From CAZIKF01 sp964539825 (GTDB lineage Bacteria > Muiribacteriota > UBA6191), in contig CAZIKF010000077.1 in the NCBI GenBank assembly GCA_964539825.1, forward strand, positions 1 through 7,823: a stretch of 7,823 bases of DNA. Reading direction: 5' to 3'. Below, in pieces: positions 1 to 6,115 of the stretch. Under the pieces are notes generated by a model that saw nothing but the letters and a program-made list of their open reading frames with translations, did no database searches and was not told where the DNA came from. How positions within the stretch are numbered: the first letter of the stretch is position 1; each line of letters opens with the position of its first letter. Both the position numbers and the translations under genes were made by a program.

Positions 1-15
1 ACGGCAGAGGTCTTC

Positions 16-372
16 ATGGACGAACCACAGAAACAGTGGGAAGCCTTGAAGGATCTCAAGCTCAAGAACAAATCCAGGCAACAGCTGGAGAAGGAACTCG
101 AAGGTCTACTCGTTCAGCAGCTTCAGGAAAACTCCGAGGTGCTGGAAGGGGTATTCCTCAAGCCCACCCGCCGGAGCTCCTGGATCGAGAAAGCTCTCGT
201 CACGAAAGCTAAGGAGTTAGGTATCTCCCGAAAAGAGCTCTTTGAGAAACGGCTTCAGAAGATGTCTGATCTTGAAAAGTTGCTGAAAGACCGGGGTCTG
301 GACCGGGAAGGAATCCGCGAACTCAAGAATGAACAAGTGGTTTCCTGGAGGTTAGCGGAAGAAGTAGCCTGA
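16..372 (+). CDS. Small charged helical protein, function unknown (possibly the C-terminal part of a longer protein)
   Basis: This is a 118-residue, strongly charged protein rich in Lys, Glu, Leu and Arg, predicted to be almost entirely helical and partly coiled-coil. It has no signal peptide, membrane segment or cysteine. I do not recognise the family. The middle part (about residues 50-85, around SSWIEKALVTKAKELGISRK) reads like a short helix-turn-helix or helical hairpin, but no DNA-binding role can be claimed. The ATG at 16 has a plausible AGAGG Shine-Dalgarno at 6-10 with 5-nt spacing. However, the same frame is open back to base 1, so the window may show only the C-terminal part of a longer gene. 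It ends in TGA at 370-372 and is followed by an intrinsic terminator, so it closes an upstream transcription unit and is probably unrelated to the caspase gene downstream. Confidence 0.6.
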   Translation: MDEPQKQWEALKDLKLKNKSRQQLEKELEGLLVQQLQENSEVLEGVFLKPTRRSSWIEKALVTKAKELGISRKELFEKRLQKMSDLEKLLKDRGLDREGIRELKNEQVVSWRLAEEVA

Positions 373-393
373 AATACAATTTAATACTATATG

Positions 394-421
394 AAAAGCC
401 GACTTCAATCGGCTTTTTTTT
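394..421 (+). terminator. Rho-independent terminator after the small helical gene
   Basis: A 9-bp perfect stem, AAAAGCCGA (394-402) with TCGGCTTTT (409-417), encloses the 6-nt loop CTTCAA and runs into an unbroken T tract (414-421). It lies 21 nt after the stop codon at 372. This is a textbook intrinsic terminator for + strand transcription, and the A/T-flanked stem could also work weakly on the other strand. It separates the first gene from the caspase gene. Confidence 0.9.
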
Positions 422-470
422 AGGTAGTAATTTTGTAACCCGGAAAAATATGACACCCGATGATAAAAGT

Positions 471-525
471 GAGCCAGCCTCTGTAGCCGCACTCTTAAAA
501 CCCACCCAAAGCAGAGGCTGGACTC
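471..525. repeat. Inverted repeat / long stem-loop upstream of the caspase gene
   Basis: CCAGCCTCTG (474-483) pairs perfectly with CAGAGGCTGG (512-521). GAG (471-473) and CTC (523-525) extend the stem across one bulged A (522). The loop is 28 nt. There is no T tract, so it is not a standard terminator. It lies in the gap of about 240 nt between the terminator of the first gene and the caspase start, where it could be a leader-RNA structure, a protein-binding site or a dispersed repeat. I found no convincing sigma-70 promoter around it; nothing else is visible in this gap. Confidence 0.55.
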
Positions 526-597
526 TTCGTCCCACTTGTGTGATCGAGCCTTTTCATCCAAACATCCCCCATCTGCAGATTTCTAGATTGGTTTGAT

Positions 598-601
598 AGG
601 A
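598..601 (+). promoter_or_regulatory. Ribosome-binding site deciding the caspase start
   Basis: AGGA lies 9 nt before ATG 611. It favours that ATG over the in-frame TTG at 593, which would place six non-signal-like residues before the signal peptide and has no Shine-Dalgarno of its own. Confidence 0.5.
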
Positions 602-610
602 TGTAGACCC

Positions 611-3600
611 ATGAAGAAACCTTTTTTGCTAAGCCTCCTTGTGCTCACTTCTGTAATTTCAGCGGCCTCCCTGGTCAGGATCAAAGACTCGAAGGGCACC
701 GAGGTACTTTCTTATTCCGGCTCCTACGCCCTGGTAATCGGCAACAGTGACTACACCAACGGGTGGTGGGATCTACCGGGAGTGAAAAAGGATATTGAGG
801 CCATCCGGAAGGGCTTGATTGCCCAGGGATTTCAAGTTGTTCTCAGAGAAAATTTAACCAAAGAGGGTTTGGACCGGGCCTTTGATGACTTTATCCAGAA
901 ATATGGAAGAGGAGATTCAAATCGACTTCTTTTTTATGTAGCTTCCCATGGCGCAACGATTCAACAACCCTGGGGTAAAAAAAGAGCACTTGGCTATTTG
1001 GTAGGAGTAGATGCTCCTACAGCCGCCACCGACCTGACAAAGCTAGACGCGAGATCTTTGAGTCTAAAGCGTATAGAAGAATACGCTTTGAGAATCCGAT
1101 CAAAACACGCCCTCTTCGTTTTCGACAGCTGTTTCTCTGGTTCGCTCTTCTCTCTCTCCAAAGGAGAAGATATCCACATCGCTAAGAAAACGGCCCTCCC
1201 GGTAAGACAGTTTCTCACGTCAGGCTCTGCCGATGAGAGAGTTGCAGATAACGGCCTCTTCAGGGAACAATTTCTGGTAGGCATTGGCGGAGAAGCAGAC
1301 CTCTACAAAGATGGCTATGTTACAGGTACCGAGCTAGGCAAATTCCTGAGCAACAAAATGATCAATTATTCCAAAGGAACCCAAACACCACAGTTCGGAA
1401 CCATTATTCACCCTGATCTCGACAAGGGTGATTTTGTCTTTAAGTTATCGAAAGAAGAGTCCTTGGAAAAAACAAAACAAACTCCTTCTCTGACCTTTTA
1501 TGCAAAGGGTTCTGAAATCCGAGGGTTACTTGCGAAAGGCAGAGAAATCGATGTCATGAAAGCATCGATGCTCTTCGAGGGTCTGAAATTGCTCCCCAAT
1601 GCAGATCCCTTGATCTTGGACCAATTGACCAAACAAATTCAGCAGGCTTATAGGACCGTATATGCAAAGCCTCGCCCGACTGTGCCTGCAGCTCCCCGAG
1701 TAGCTGGAAAACTGCCGACACAAGTTACGAATAGTACGGGTATAGAGTTTGTATTGATTCCTCCGGGAGAATTCAAGATGGGTTCCACGGAGGCTGAAAA
1801 AGAGCGTGTCATTCAACTGTGCGAAATCAAGGGTATGGATTCAAAAACCTGTCGTAACTTTTGTAAAAACGAGAATCTGCATCACGCCAAAATCACCCAG
1901 CCAATTTATCTTAGTAAAACAGAGATTACACAAGCCCAGTGGAAGGCCGTCATGGGTTCAGAAACCTGGAAATATACGGAGGAAGCGCATTGGTTCAGTG
2001 CCAAACACCCCGATCCAAAAATAAAGCAAAACGCAAGGGCGAGAAGGGAAGCGCAAGACACCAGCCCTGACCACCCTGTGATCTTTGTTTCCTGGAAAGA
2101 TGTTCACGGTTTCATAAAACGGCTAAATCGTTTGCAAAAATGTGAACTAAGATTCGTTAACGGTAAGGGCAGGTTGATGCCGGGCTGCTACCGCCTCCCT
2201 ACCGAGGCTGAATGGGAATACGCGGCAAGGGCAGGGACACACACAGCCAGGTATTGGGGTGATGACCCTGACCGCGCATGTGAATATGCTAATGTTGCTT
2301 CTCTCGCCCCGCTCAAACTGACGGACTGGAAGTGGAATACACCCCATAATTGTGACGATGGTATCCCCAGGTTGGGACCCGTAGCTCGCTACGAGCCAAA
2401 CACTTTCGGACTCTACGATATGCTTGGAAATGTCGCGGAGTGGACTCTGGACTCGTATCAAAGTGAGTTTATTGTTGGGGAGAAGGTGATTGATCCAATC
2501 AATGTTTCCCGGGTGAATGGGTTCGTAGTCAGGGGCGGATCCTGGGCTGATTCCCAGTGGGCTGTTCGTTCTGCCTTTCGGACCTGGAACCGAATTAAGA
2601 AACGCAGTGATAAATTAGGCTTCAGGTTAGCCAGGATCGCCAAAATGGATAGCGTTTCAACTATCACATCAGCAGGTTCTCAAAGCAAATCAGTAAAGAA
2701 GCACCCTGGAGTCCAGCGGCCCGTCACTAATCAAATGCCGAATCAAAAATCCTTTACCAATAGTATTGGGACGAAATTTGTTCTAATTCCAGCAGGCAGC
2801 TTTTCTATGGGTTCGAGCAAACGGGAACAAAACCAGGCCATTGAAGAGTGCAAAAAGAGTGGTAATAAAGAGCAAAACTGCCGCATCTCGATGGATCCCG
2901 AGGTTCAGCACGAAGCAGCTATATCTCGACCTTTTTACCTGGGGATTTTTGAAGTCACACAAAAAGAGTGGCGCGGTGTTATGGGAAGTGATACGTGGAA
3001 AGTTTCCAAAGAATACAAAGCCTCCCAGGTACCTGTCCAAACAAACGATTTATTTGCCGTATCTTTTATAAACTACAGTGACATTTGGGAATTTATCCAA
3101 AGGTTGAACTATAAGGAAGGCTGCCCGGTAGGCAATGTGGAAGCCTTCATCCGTGAAAAAGGACTACAACAGGTTCCGCCTGGATGCTATCGACTACCCA
3201 CAGAGGCTGAGTGGGAATACGCGGCCAGGGCAGGTACGCAAACTTCCCGCTTTTGGGGAGAAGGTGCCCACCAGGCATGCAAATTCGCTAATGTAGGCGA
3301 CCTGTCATTTGGGAAGAATCTTTCTTTCGAATCATTTGTTCACCAGTGCTATGACCGTTCCCCTGTTTACAGCGTGGTAGGGAATTATCAGCCCAACCAG
3401 TTTGGGCTTTACGATATGTTGGGTAACCTGGCTGAATGGGTTGTTGACGCTTATGCGGCTGACTATTATTCCCGCAGTCCTAAGACGGATACGGTTAATC
3501 TGGATTTTACTTTACTCAATTCGATCAGGGGTGGAGCATTTATGGATCAACCCTGGGCTACTCGCAGTGCACTACGTTCCTTTGGAAGAGCAAACCTGCG

Positions 3601-3646
3601 TGATATGAGCACAGGATTCAGGCTGGTCAGGGTCTTTGGCCCGTAA
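611..3646 (+). CDS. Exported caspase-fold (C14-like) cysteine peptidase with two tandem FGE/SUMF1-fold domains
   Basis: The protein has 1011 residues from ATG 611. Residues 1-20 are a typical Sec signal peptide: MKK, then a hydrophobic stretch, with likely cleavage near VISA/AS. A caspase/metacaspase domain spans about residues 38-280. It begins YALVIGNSDY and has the catalytic His113 in ASHG and Cys174 in DSCFSG, so the dyad is intact. An acidic DLYKDGYVTGTEL segment (about 230-242) resembles a Ca-binding or EF-hand-like loop seen in related proteins. A helical linker (about 285-365) follows. Two FGE-sulfatase (SUMF1/EgtB/PvdO-type) domains then occupy about 371-678 and 714-1009. Each has FVLIPxGxFxMGS, GCYRLPTEAEWEYAARAGT, FGLYDMLGNxAEW, RGG and GFRL motifs. 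Both lack the two catalytic cysteines of true formylglycine-generating enzyme after RGG, so they are more likely binding modules. Other cysteines occur in pairs that would suit disulfides in an oxidising compartment. The protein is probably a regulated arginine/lysine-directed protease acting in the envelope, by analogy with metacaspases. Its substrate is unknown. No terminator is evident downstream. Confidence 0.88.
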   Translation: MKKPFLLSLLVLTSVISAASLVRIKDSKGTEVLSYSGSYALVIGNSDYTNGWWDLPGVKKDIEAIRKGLIAQGFQVVLRENLTKEGLDRAFDDFIQKYGRGDSNRLLFYVASHGATIQQPWGKKRALGYLVGVDAPTAATDLTKLDARSLSLKRIEEYALRIRSKHALFVFDSCFSGSLFSLSKGEDIHIAKKTALPVRQFLTSGSADERVADNGLFREQFLVGIGGEADLYKDGYVTGTELGKFLSNKMINYSKGTQTPQFGTIIHPDLDKGDFVFKLSKEESLEKTKQTPSLTFYAKGSEIRGLLAKGREIDVMKASMLFEGLKLLPNADPLILDQLTKQIQQAYRTVYAKPRPTVPAAPRVAGKLPTQVTNSTGIEFVLIPPGEFKMGSTEAEKERVIQLCEIKGMDSKTCRNFCKNENLHHAKITQPIYLSKTEITQAQWKAVMGSETWKYTEEAHWFSAKHPDPKIKQNARARREAQDTSPDHPVIFVSWKDVHGFIKRLNRLQKCELRFVNGKGRLMPGCYRLPTEAEWEYAARAGTHTARYWGDDPDRACEYANVASLAPLKLTDWKWNTPHNCDDGIPRLGPVARYEPNTFGLYDMLGNVAEWTLDSYQSEFIVGEKVIDPINVSRVNGFVVRGGSWADSQWAVRSAFRTWNRIKKRSDKLGFRLARIAKMDSVSTITSAGSQSKSVKKHPGVQRPVTNQMPNQKSFTNSIGTKFVLIPAGSFSMGSSKREQNQAIEECKKSGNKEQNCRISMDPEVQHEAAISRPFYLGIFEVTQKEWRGVMGSDTWKVSKEYKASQVPVQTNDLFAVSFINYSDIWEFIQRLNYKEGCPVGNVEAFIREKGLQQVPPGCYRLPTEAEWEYAARAGTQTSRFWGEGAHQACKFANVGDLSFGKNLSFESFVHQCYDRSPVYSVVGNYQPNQFGLYDMLGNLAEWVVDAYAADYYSRSPKTDTVNLDFTLLNSIRGGAFMDQPWATRSALRSFGRANLRDMSTGFRLVRVFGP
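1721..3643 (+). repeat. Tandem duplication of the FGE-fold domain inside the caspase protein
   Basis: Copy 1 (about 1721-2644) and copy 2 (about 2753-3643) encode the same domain. Shared landmarks in order are xGxxFVLIPxGxFxMGS, ExTQxxWxxVMGSxTWK, GCYRLPTEAEWEYAARAGT, CxxANV, PNxFGLYDMLGNxAEW, RGG and GFRL. The codons have diverged widely even where residues are identical, so the duplication is old. The part between FIxRLN and GCYRLP differs in length and sequence between copies. A third, incomplete copy sits in the kinase at the window end. Confidence 0.85.
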
Positions 3647-3750
3647 AATTCCCGTCAGCGATTACAGCTCAGTTCTATAATCTTCCATAGTTTTCTATAG
3701 CTTCCCAATTCCAAATTTCCGGCAAGTCCCGTCATTAGCGGATTTACTAT

Positions 3751-3766
3751 TTGGCACGATCTTTGC
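3751..3766 (+). promoter_or_regulatory. Sigma-54 (RpoN) -24/-12 promoter
   Basis: TTGGCACGATCTTTGC matches the RpoN consensus (TGGCAC-N5-TTGC) at every conserved position. GG (3753-3754) and GC (3765-3766) are separated by exactly 10 nt. The expected transcription start is near 3778, leaving a short leader with a strong Shine-Dalgarno (3786-3792) before ATG 3799. Sigma-54 promoters need an AAA+ enhancer-binding activator. No regulator gene lies in the window, and an activator site upstream (3647-3740) could not be recognised with confidence. Confidence 0.82.
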
Positions 3767-3785
3767 CTTTACTTCTGCTGAAAGG

Positions 3786-3792
3786 AAGGAGG
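3786..3792 (+). promoter_or_regulatory. Strong Shine-Dalgarno deciding the start of the DUF4258-like gene
   Basis: AAGGAGG is complementary to the 3' end of 16S rRNA and lies 6 nt before ATG 3799. It rules out the longer in-frame TTG start at 3751, which is part of the sigma-54 promoter. Confidence 0.9.
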
Positions 3793-3798
3793 ATTGAG

Positions 3799-4086
3799 AT
3801 GGTTATAACGTGTCATTTTTTACAAAGACTCTCACAAAGAGGCCTCAGCATGAGGCAGACAGACCTCGCTATGGAGTTTGGACGGGTCAATCAAGATAAG
3901 TTCATTCTAGATCGCAAGGGAGCGCAGTCAGTGATCGAAAAACTCGATCGGCTGCGCAAAGAGCTTGTCAAGATCAAGGATAAGGGAGGAGTCACAGTGG
4001 TCTATGAACGTGGCAGCCTGGTAACGGCCTATAATTGCAACAGGAGAAGATATGAAAACAGAAAGTCAGTTTTTCAAAGTTATTGA
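3799..4086 (+). CDS. DUF4258-like small protein
   Basis: This is a 95-residue basic protein. The N-terminus has a His followed by an R-x-x-QRG pattern (CHFLQRLSQRGLS, residues 5-17). The C-terminal half has GGVTVVYERGSLVTAYNC (about 62-79), a pair of short strands ending in VTAY. This layout, H...R..QRG(I/L)... then GG(V)xVV...(I/V)TxY, resembles DUF4258-type proteins as I recall them. Those are small, often orphan or toxin-antitoxin-like, and of uncharacterised biochemical activity. The start follows an excellent Shine-Dalgarno and a sigma-54 promoter. The gene overlaps the next one by 35 nt (4052-4086), which implies translational coupling and a common role. There is no signal peptide or membrane segment, so it is probably cytoplasmic. 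Toxin or nucleic-acid-binding activity would be a guess. Confidence 0.65.
   Translation: MVITCHFLQRLSQRGLSMRQTDLAMEFGRVNQDKFILDRKGAQSVIEKLDRLRKELVKIKDKGGVTVVYERGSLVTAYNCNRRRYENRKSVFQSY
4042..4047 (+). promoter_or_regulatory. Ribosome-binding site inside the upstream gene
   Basis: AGGAGA lies 4 nt before ATG 4052, within the coding sequence of the DUF4258-like gene. It supports this start for the UDG-like gene and real overlap of the two frames. Confidence 0.75.
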
Positions 4087-4732
4087 GGATTTAACACAAC
4101 CAATCAACGGGCAGTATCCCAGGCCCTGGACAACATCTATGGTGGATCCACTCAAGGCCGAGGGGCTCATAGTTGGTATGAACCAGGCTACGGCGATCAC
4201 AACCGATGTGATCTCGCACTCCCAGTTTCTTGACGCTCATTTCGGAAATGGGAGTACGACCTATGAGCTATATTCAATGCTAAGACCCTCAGCTTCTGAA
4301 ACCCGGATGAATATTGAGGCATTGACAGGTACTCTCGAAAAACAGGTACTCGAAACCAATGTAGTGTGCTATTCCACAAAACGGGCTAAACACCTCTCGC
4401 TTCCCGAGCACAAGGGCGGCAAAGAGAGGGGAATCGAGATCTTTAAAGCGGTCCTGGGATTTTCTCAACCAAAGTTTGTTGTGGTGTTCGGAGCAAAAGC
4501 TCAGAGCACATTTCAATCCGCATTGAAGAGAGCGATGGTCAAAAGGGCGATGATCAGTTCAGAACCCGAGTGCGCGCTGGTGACGTTTGATGTCGAGAAA
4601 TTGCACCCAGGGCTTGAGGGTCACTTTCAAACAAAGCTGATTTTCATTCGATCTCTCGGGCTACCCGAGTGGAACAAGTGGAAATGGGATGCCCCTCAAG
4701 TCTTTGAACAGGTCAAGAAACTGATTCATTGA
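4052..4732 (+). CDS. Uracil-DNA-glycosylase-superfamily-like protein
   Basis: The protein has 226 residues, no signal peptide and no membrane segment. It shows the alternation typical of the UDG fold. A strand with GLIVGMNQA (38-46) sits where UDG enzymes carry their first active-site motif (G-x-N/A-P). TNVVCYSTKRA (102-112) follows a helix, then GIEIFKAVLGFSQPKFVVVFGAKAQ (127-151) resembles the family's helix plus 'P-x-h-hhhhG-x-x-A' strand. Finally IFIRSLGLPEWNKW (197-210) is near the position of the second motif, but the canonical HPS is not seen. It therefore looks like a divergent, uncharacterised branch. Whether it removes uracil or another base, or only binds nucleic acid, is unknown. 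The 35-nt overlap with the DUF4258-like gene and the shared sigma-54 promoter suggest the two act together. Identification rests on motif pattern alone. Confidence 0.55.
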   Translation: MKTESQFFKVIEDLTQPINGQYPRPWTTSMVDPLKAEGLIVGMNQATAITTDVISHSQFLDAHFGNGSTTYELYSMLRPSASETRMNIEALTGTLEKQVLETNVVCYSTKRAKHLSLPEHKGGKERGIEIFKAVLGFSQPKFVVVFGAKAQSTFQSALKRAMVKRAMISSEPECALVTFDVEKLHPGLEGHFQTKLIFIRSLGLPEWNKWKWDAPQVFEQVKKLIH

Positions 4733-4737
4733 AGGGT

Positions 4738-4770
4738 TTTGAGGCACGAGTTTCAGGCTCGTGCCTCAAA
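4738..4770. repeat. 13-bp perfect hairpin after the UDG-like gene (possible factor-assisted terminator)
   Basis: TTTGAGGCACGAG (4738-4750) is the exact reverse complement of CTCGTGCCTCAAA (4758-4770), with the 7-nt loop TTTCAGG. It starts 6 nt after the stop codon. No T tract follows on either strand, so it does not fit a classical intrinsic terminator. It could end or stabilise the 3' end of the sigma-54 transcript, cooperate with Rho, or be a dispersed repeat. It separates that unit from the kinase promoter at 4806-4814. Confidence 0.7.
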
Positions 4771-4805
4771 TCCAACTCCCCCCGGTACAGGTTTGGGGTC
4801 TCAAT

Positions 4806-4814
4806 TGATATAAT
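4806..4814 (+). promoter_or_regulatory. Extended -10 promoter giving a leaderless kinase mRNA
   Basis: TGATATAAT is a perfect extended -10 element (TGn plus TATAAT). No good -35 hexamer is visible at the right distance (4785-4791), as is common for extended -10 promoters. If the last T (4814) is at -7, +1 falls on 4821, the A of the kinase ATG. No Shine-Dalgarno precedes that ATG, which fits a leaderless transcript. Confidence 0.6.
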
Positions 4815-4820
4815 CGCTGA

Positions 4821-6101
4821 ATGTTTTGTCCAAAATGCAGATCAGAGATGATCAAAGGCCGTAAAGGCTGGATTTGTGAAGAATGCGGCGAGAAACTTTC
4901 AAGCACCTCAGGCAACCTCACCCTTGTGAGCGACCCGGCGCCAAGCCTTTTAGCCGCGGTGACTATCGCGGATGACCCAAAAACCCTGAAAGATGGGCAA
5001 TACACTATTGTGGAGGTTCTGGGCCAGGGAGCGATGGGTGTGGTCTATCGCGCCATAGATAGAAACCTTGATCGAATCGTATCCATCAAGGGAATGAATC
5101 CTGATCTCGTAGAATCTGAATCCTTCGAGAAGCGTTTTGAAAAAGAAGCCAAAGCCATTGCCAGGCTTAACCATCCGTCAGTCATCCAGATCTACGATTT
5201 CTTCCGTGAAGGAAACCGCTGCTATATTGTGATGGAGTACTTCAAGTCCGAATCTCTTTTGGAGTTTGTCAAATCAATTCAAGACGGTAGCCCCTATGAT
5301 TTTACTCCTATTTTTCTCAAGATCCTGGATGCCTTAGACGCAATTCATAAAAGAGGATTGGTACATCGGGATTTAAAACCAAGTAATGTACTGATCAGCG
5401 CTAGTGAGGAGATCAAGCTCATCGATTTCGGACTTGTAAAATCCGGCGGTCCGATGGTCTCAATGAGCGGACATTTTCTCGGAACACCCGGATACATGGC
5501 ACCAGAGCAAGAAATTGATTCCTCTATGGCGGATGCCCGCTCAGACATTTTCTCCATGGGAGGGCTCATCTATTTTTGCGCTACGAGGGGAAAACCACCG
5601 CCAAGATTACTCCGCCCGTCTGCCCTACCTGTTAAATACAAAGAGATTCTACTGAAATGTCTCGATGATGAACCAGATCTACGCTACCAGAACGCGAGCG
5701 AACTTCGTATGGCCATTGAAGGTAATACACCCGTGCGAATTCAACCAAGGCCCGCCGCGGTCACACAAAGCCGGGGGACAGTACCCCACGAAACCAGAAA
5801 ACCAGCCAAAAAACCGATCTCACAACCCTCCGGCCAGATCTTGAATAACCAGGCAGACTCCTTCACTGTTGAAGAAATCATCGAATTCGTCAATCAACAT
5901 GGCGCAGGCTCAACTATCACCACGCTGCACAAGTATGTAGACAAGTTGGACCCAGGTACTAGAATCAAATTCGATTGGGCAGGCACAAGCTCTCCCCAGG
6001 ATAAGGCGGCGGTGATGCGTGGTGCTGTGAAGAGGATCAGCAGGGGGGACAAACGAGGTAAGTGTTCCAACAACCATCCGGCTCGTTTCGAGGTTGTATA
6101 A
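4821..6101 (+). CDS. Soluble Hanks-type Ser/Thr protein kinase with N-terminal zinc ribbon and unrecognised C-terminal domain
   Basis: The protein has 426 residues. Cys3, Cys6, Cys19 and Cys22 form a CxxC...CxxC zinc ribbon, which supports the start at 4821. The kinase domain (about 61-300) is complete. It has the glycine loop GQGAMG (68-73), Lys90 in VSIK, the helix-C Glu109, HRDLKPSN (182-189, catalytic Asp184), DFG (202-204) and APE (227-229). It should therefore be an active ATP-dependent Ser/Thr kinase of the bacterial PknB-like class. The part after helix F is short and lacks the usual TGxxPF stretch. A Pro/Lys/Arg/Gln-rich linker (about 302-345) leads to a C-terminal domain (346-426, from DSFTVEEIIEFVNQHG) that I do not recognise. 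There is no membrane segment, so the kinase is cytoplasmic. It is probably transcribed from its own extended -10 promoter without a leader. The membrane kinase starts 14 bp after its stop, implying an operon. Targets are unknown. Confidence 0.9.
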   Translation: MFCPKCRSEMIKGRKGWICEECGEKLSSTSGNLTLVSDPAPSLLAAVTIADDPKTLKDGQYTIVEVLGQGAMGVVYRAIDRNLDRIVSIKGMNPDLVESESFEKRFEKEAKAIARLNHPSVIQIYDFFREGNRCYIVMEYFKSESLLEFVKSIQDGSPYDFTPIFLKILDALDAIHKRGLVHRDLKPSNVLISASEEIKLIDFGLVKSGGPMVSMSGHFLGTPGYMAPEQEIDSSMADARSDIFSMGGLIYFCATRGKPPPRLLRPSALPVKYKEILLKCLDDEPDLRYQNASELRMAIEGNTPVRIQPRPAAVTQSRGTVPHETRKPAKKPISQPSGQILNNQADSFTVEEIIEFVNQHGAGSTITTLHKYVDKLDPGTRIKFDWAGTSSPQDKAAVMRGAVKRISRGDKRGKCSNNHPARFEVV

Positions 6102-6115
6102 CCTGACCACATCTC

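Noticed and set aside
433..467. TTGTAA and GATAAA as -35/-10 promoter of the caspase gene
   Set aside because: The spacing is 23 nt, too long for a sigma-70 promoter, and both boxes are weak.
593..610. TTG start adding six residues before the caspase signal peptide
   Set aside because: ATG 611 has an AGGA at 9-nt spacing and begins a classic MKK signal peptide. The TTG has no Shine-Dalgarno.
1721..3643. FGE domains as variable proteins of a diversity-generating retroelement
   Set aside because: No reverse transcriptase or template repeat is in the window, and the two copies differ throughout rather than only at adenine-derived positions in the C-terminal part. A retroelement outside the window is not excluded.
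3650..3745. Near-repeats around CCCGTCAGCG and CCCGTCATTAGCG, and CTATAG-like pieces upstream of the sigma-54 promoter, as activator sites
   Set aside because: They are short, imperfect and lack clear dyad symmetry, so they cannot be told from chance.
3751..3798. TTG start adding 16 residues to the DUF4258-like protein
   Set aside because: That TTG belongs to the sigma-54 -24 element and lies upstream of the predicted transcription start. ATG 3799 has AAGGAGG at 6-nt spacing.
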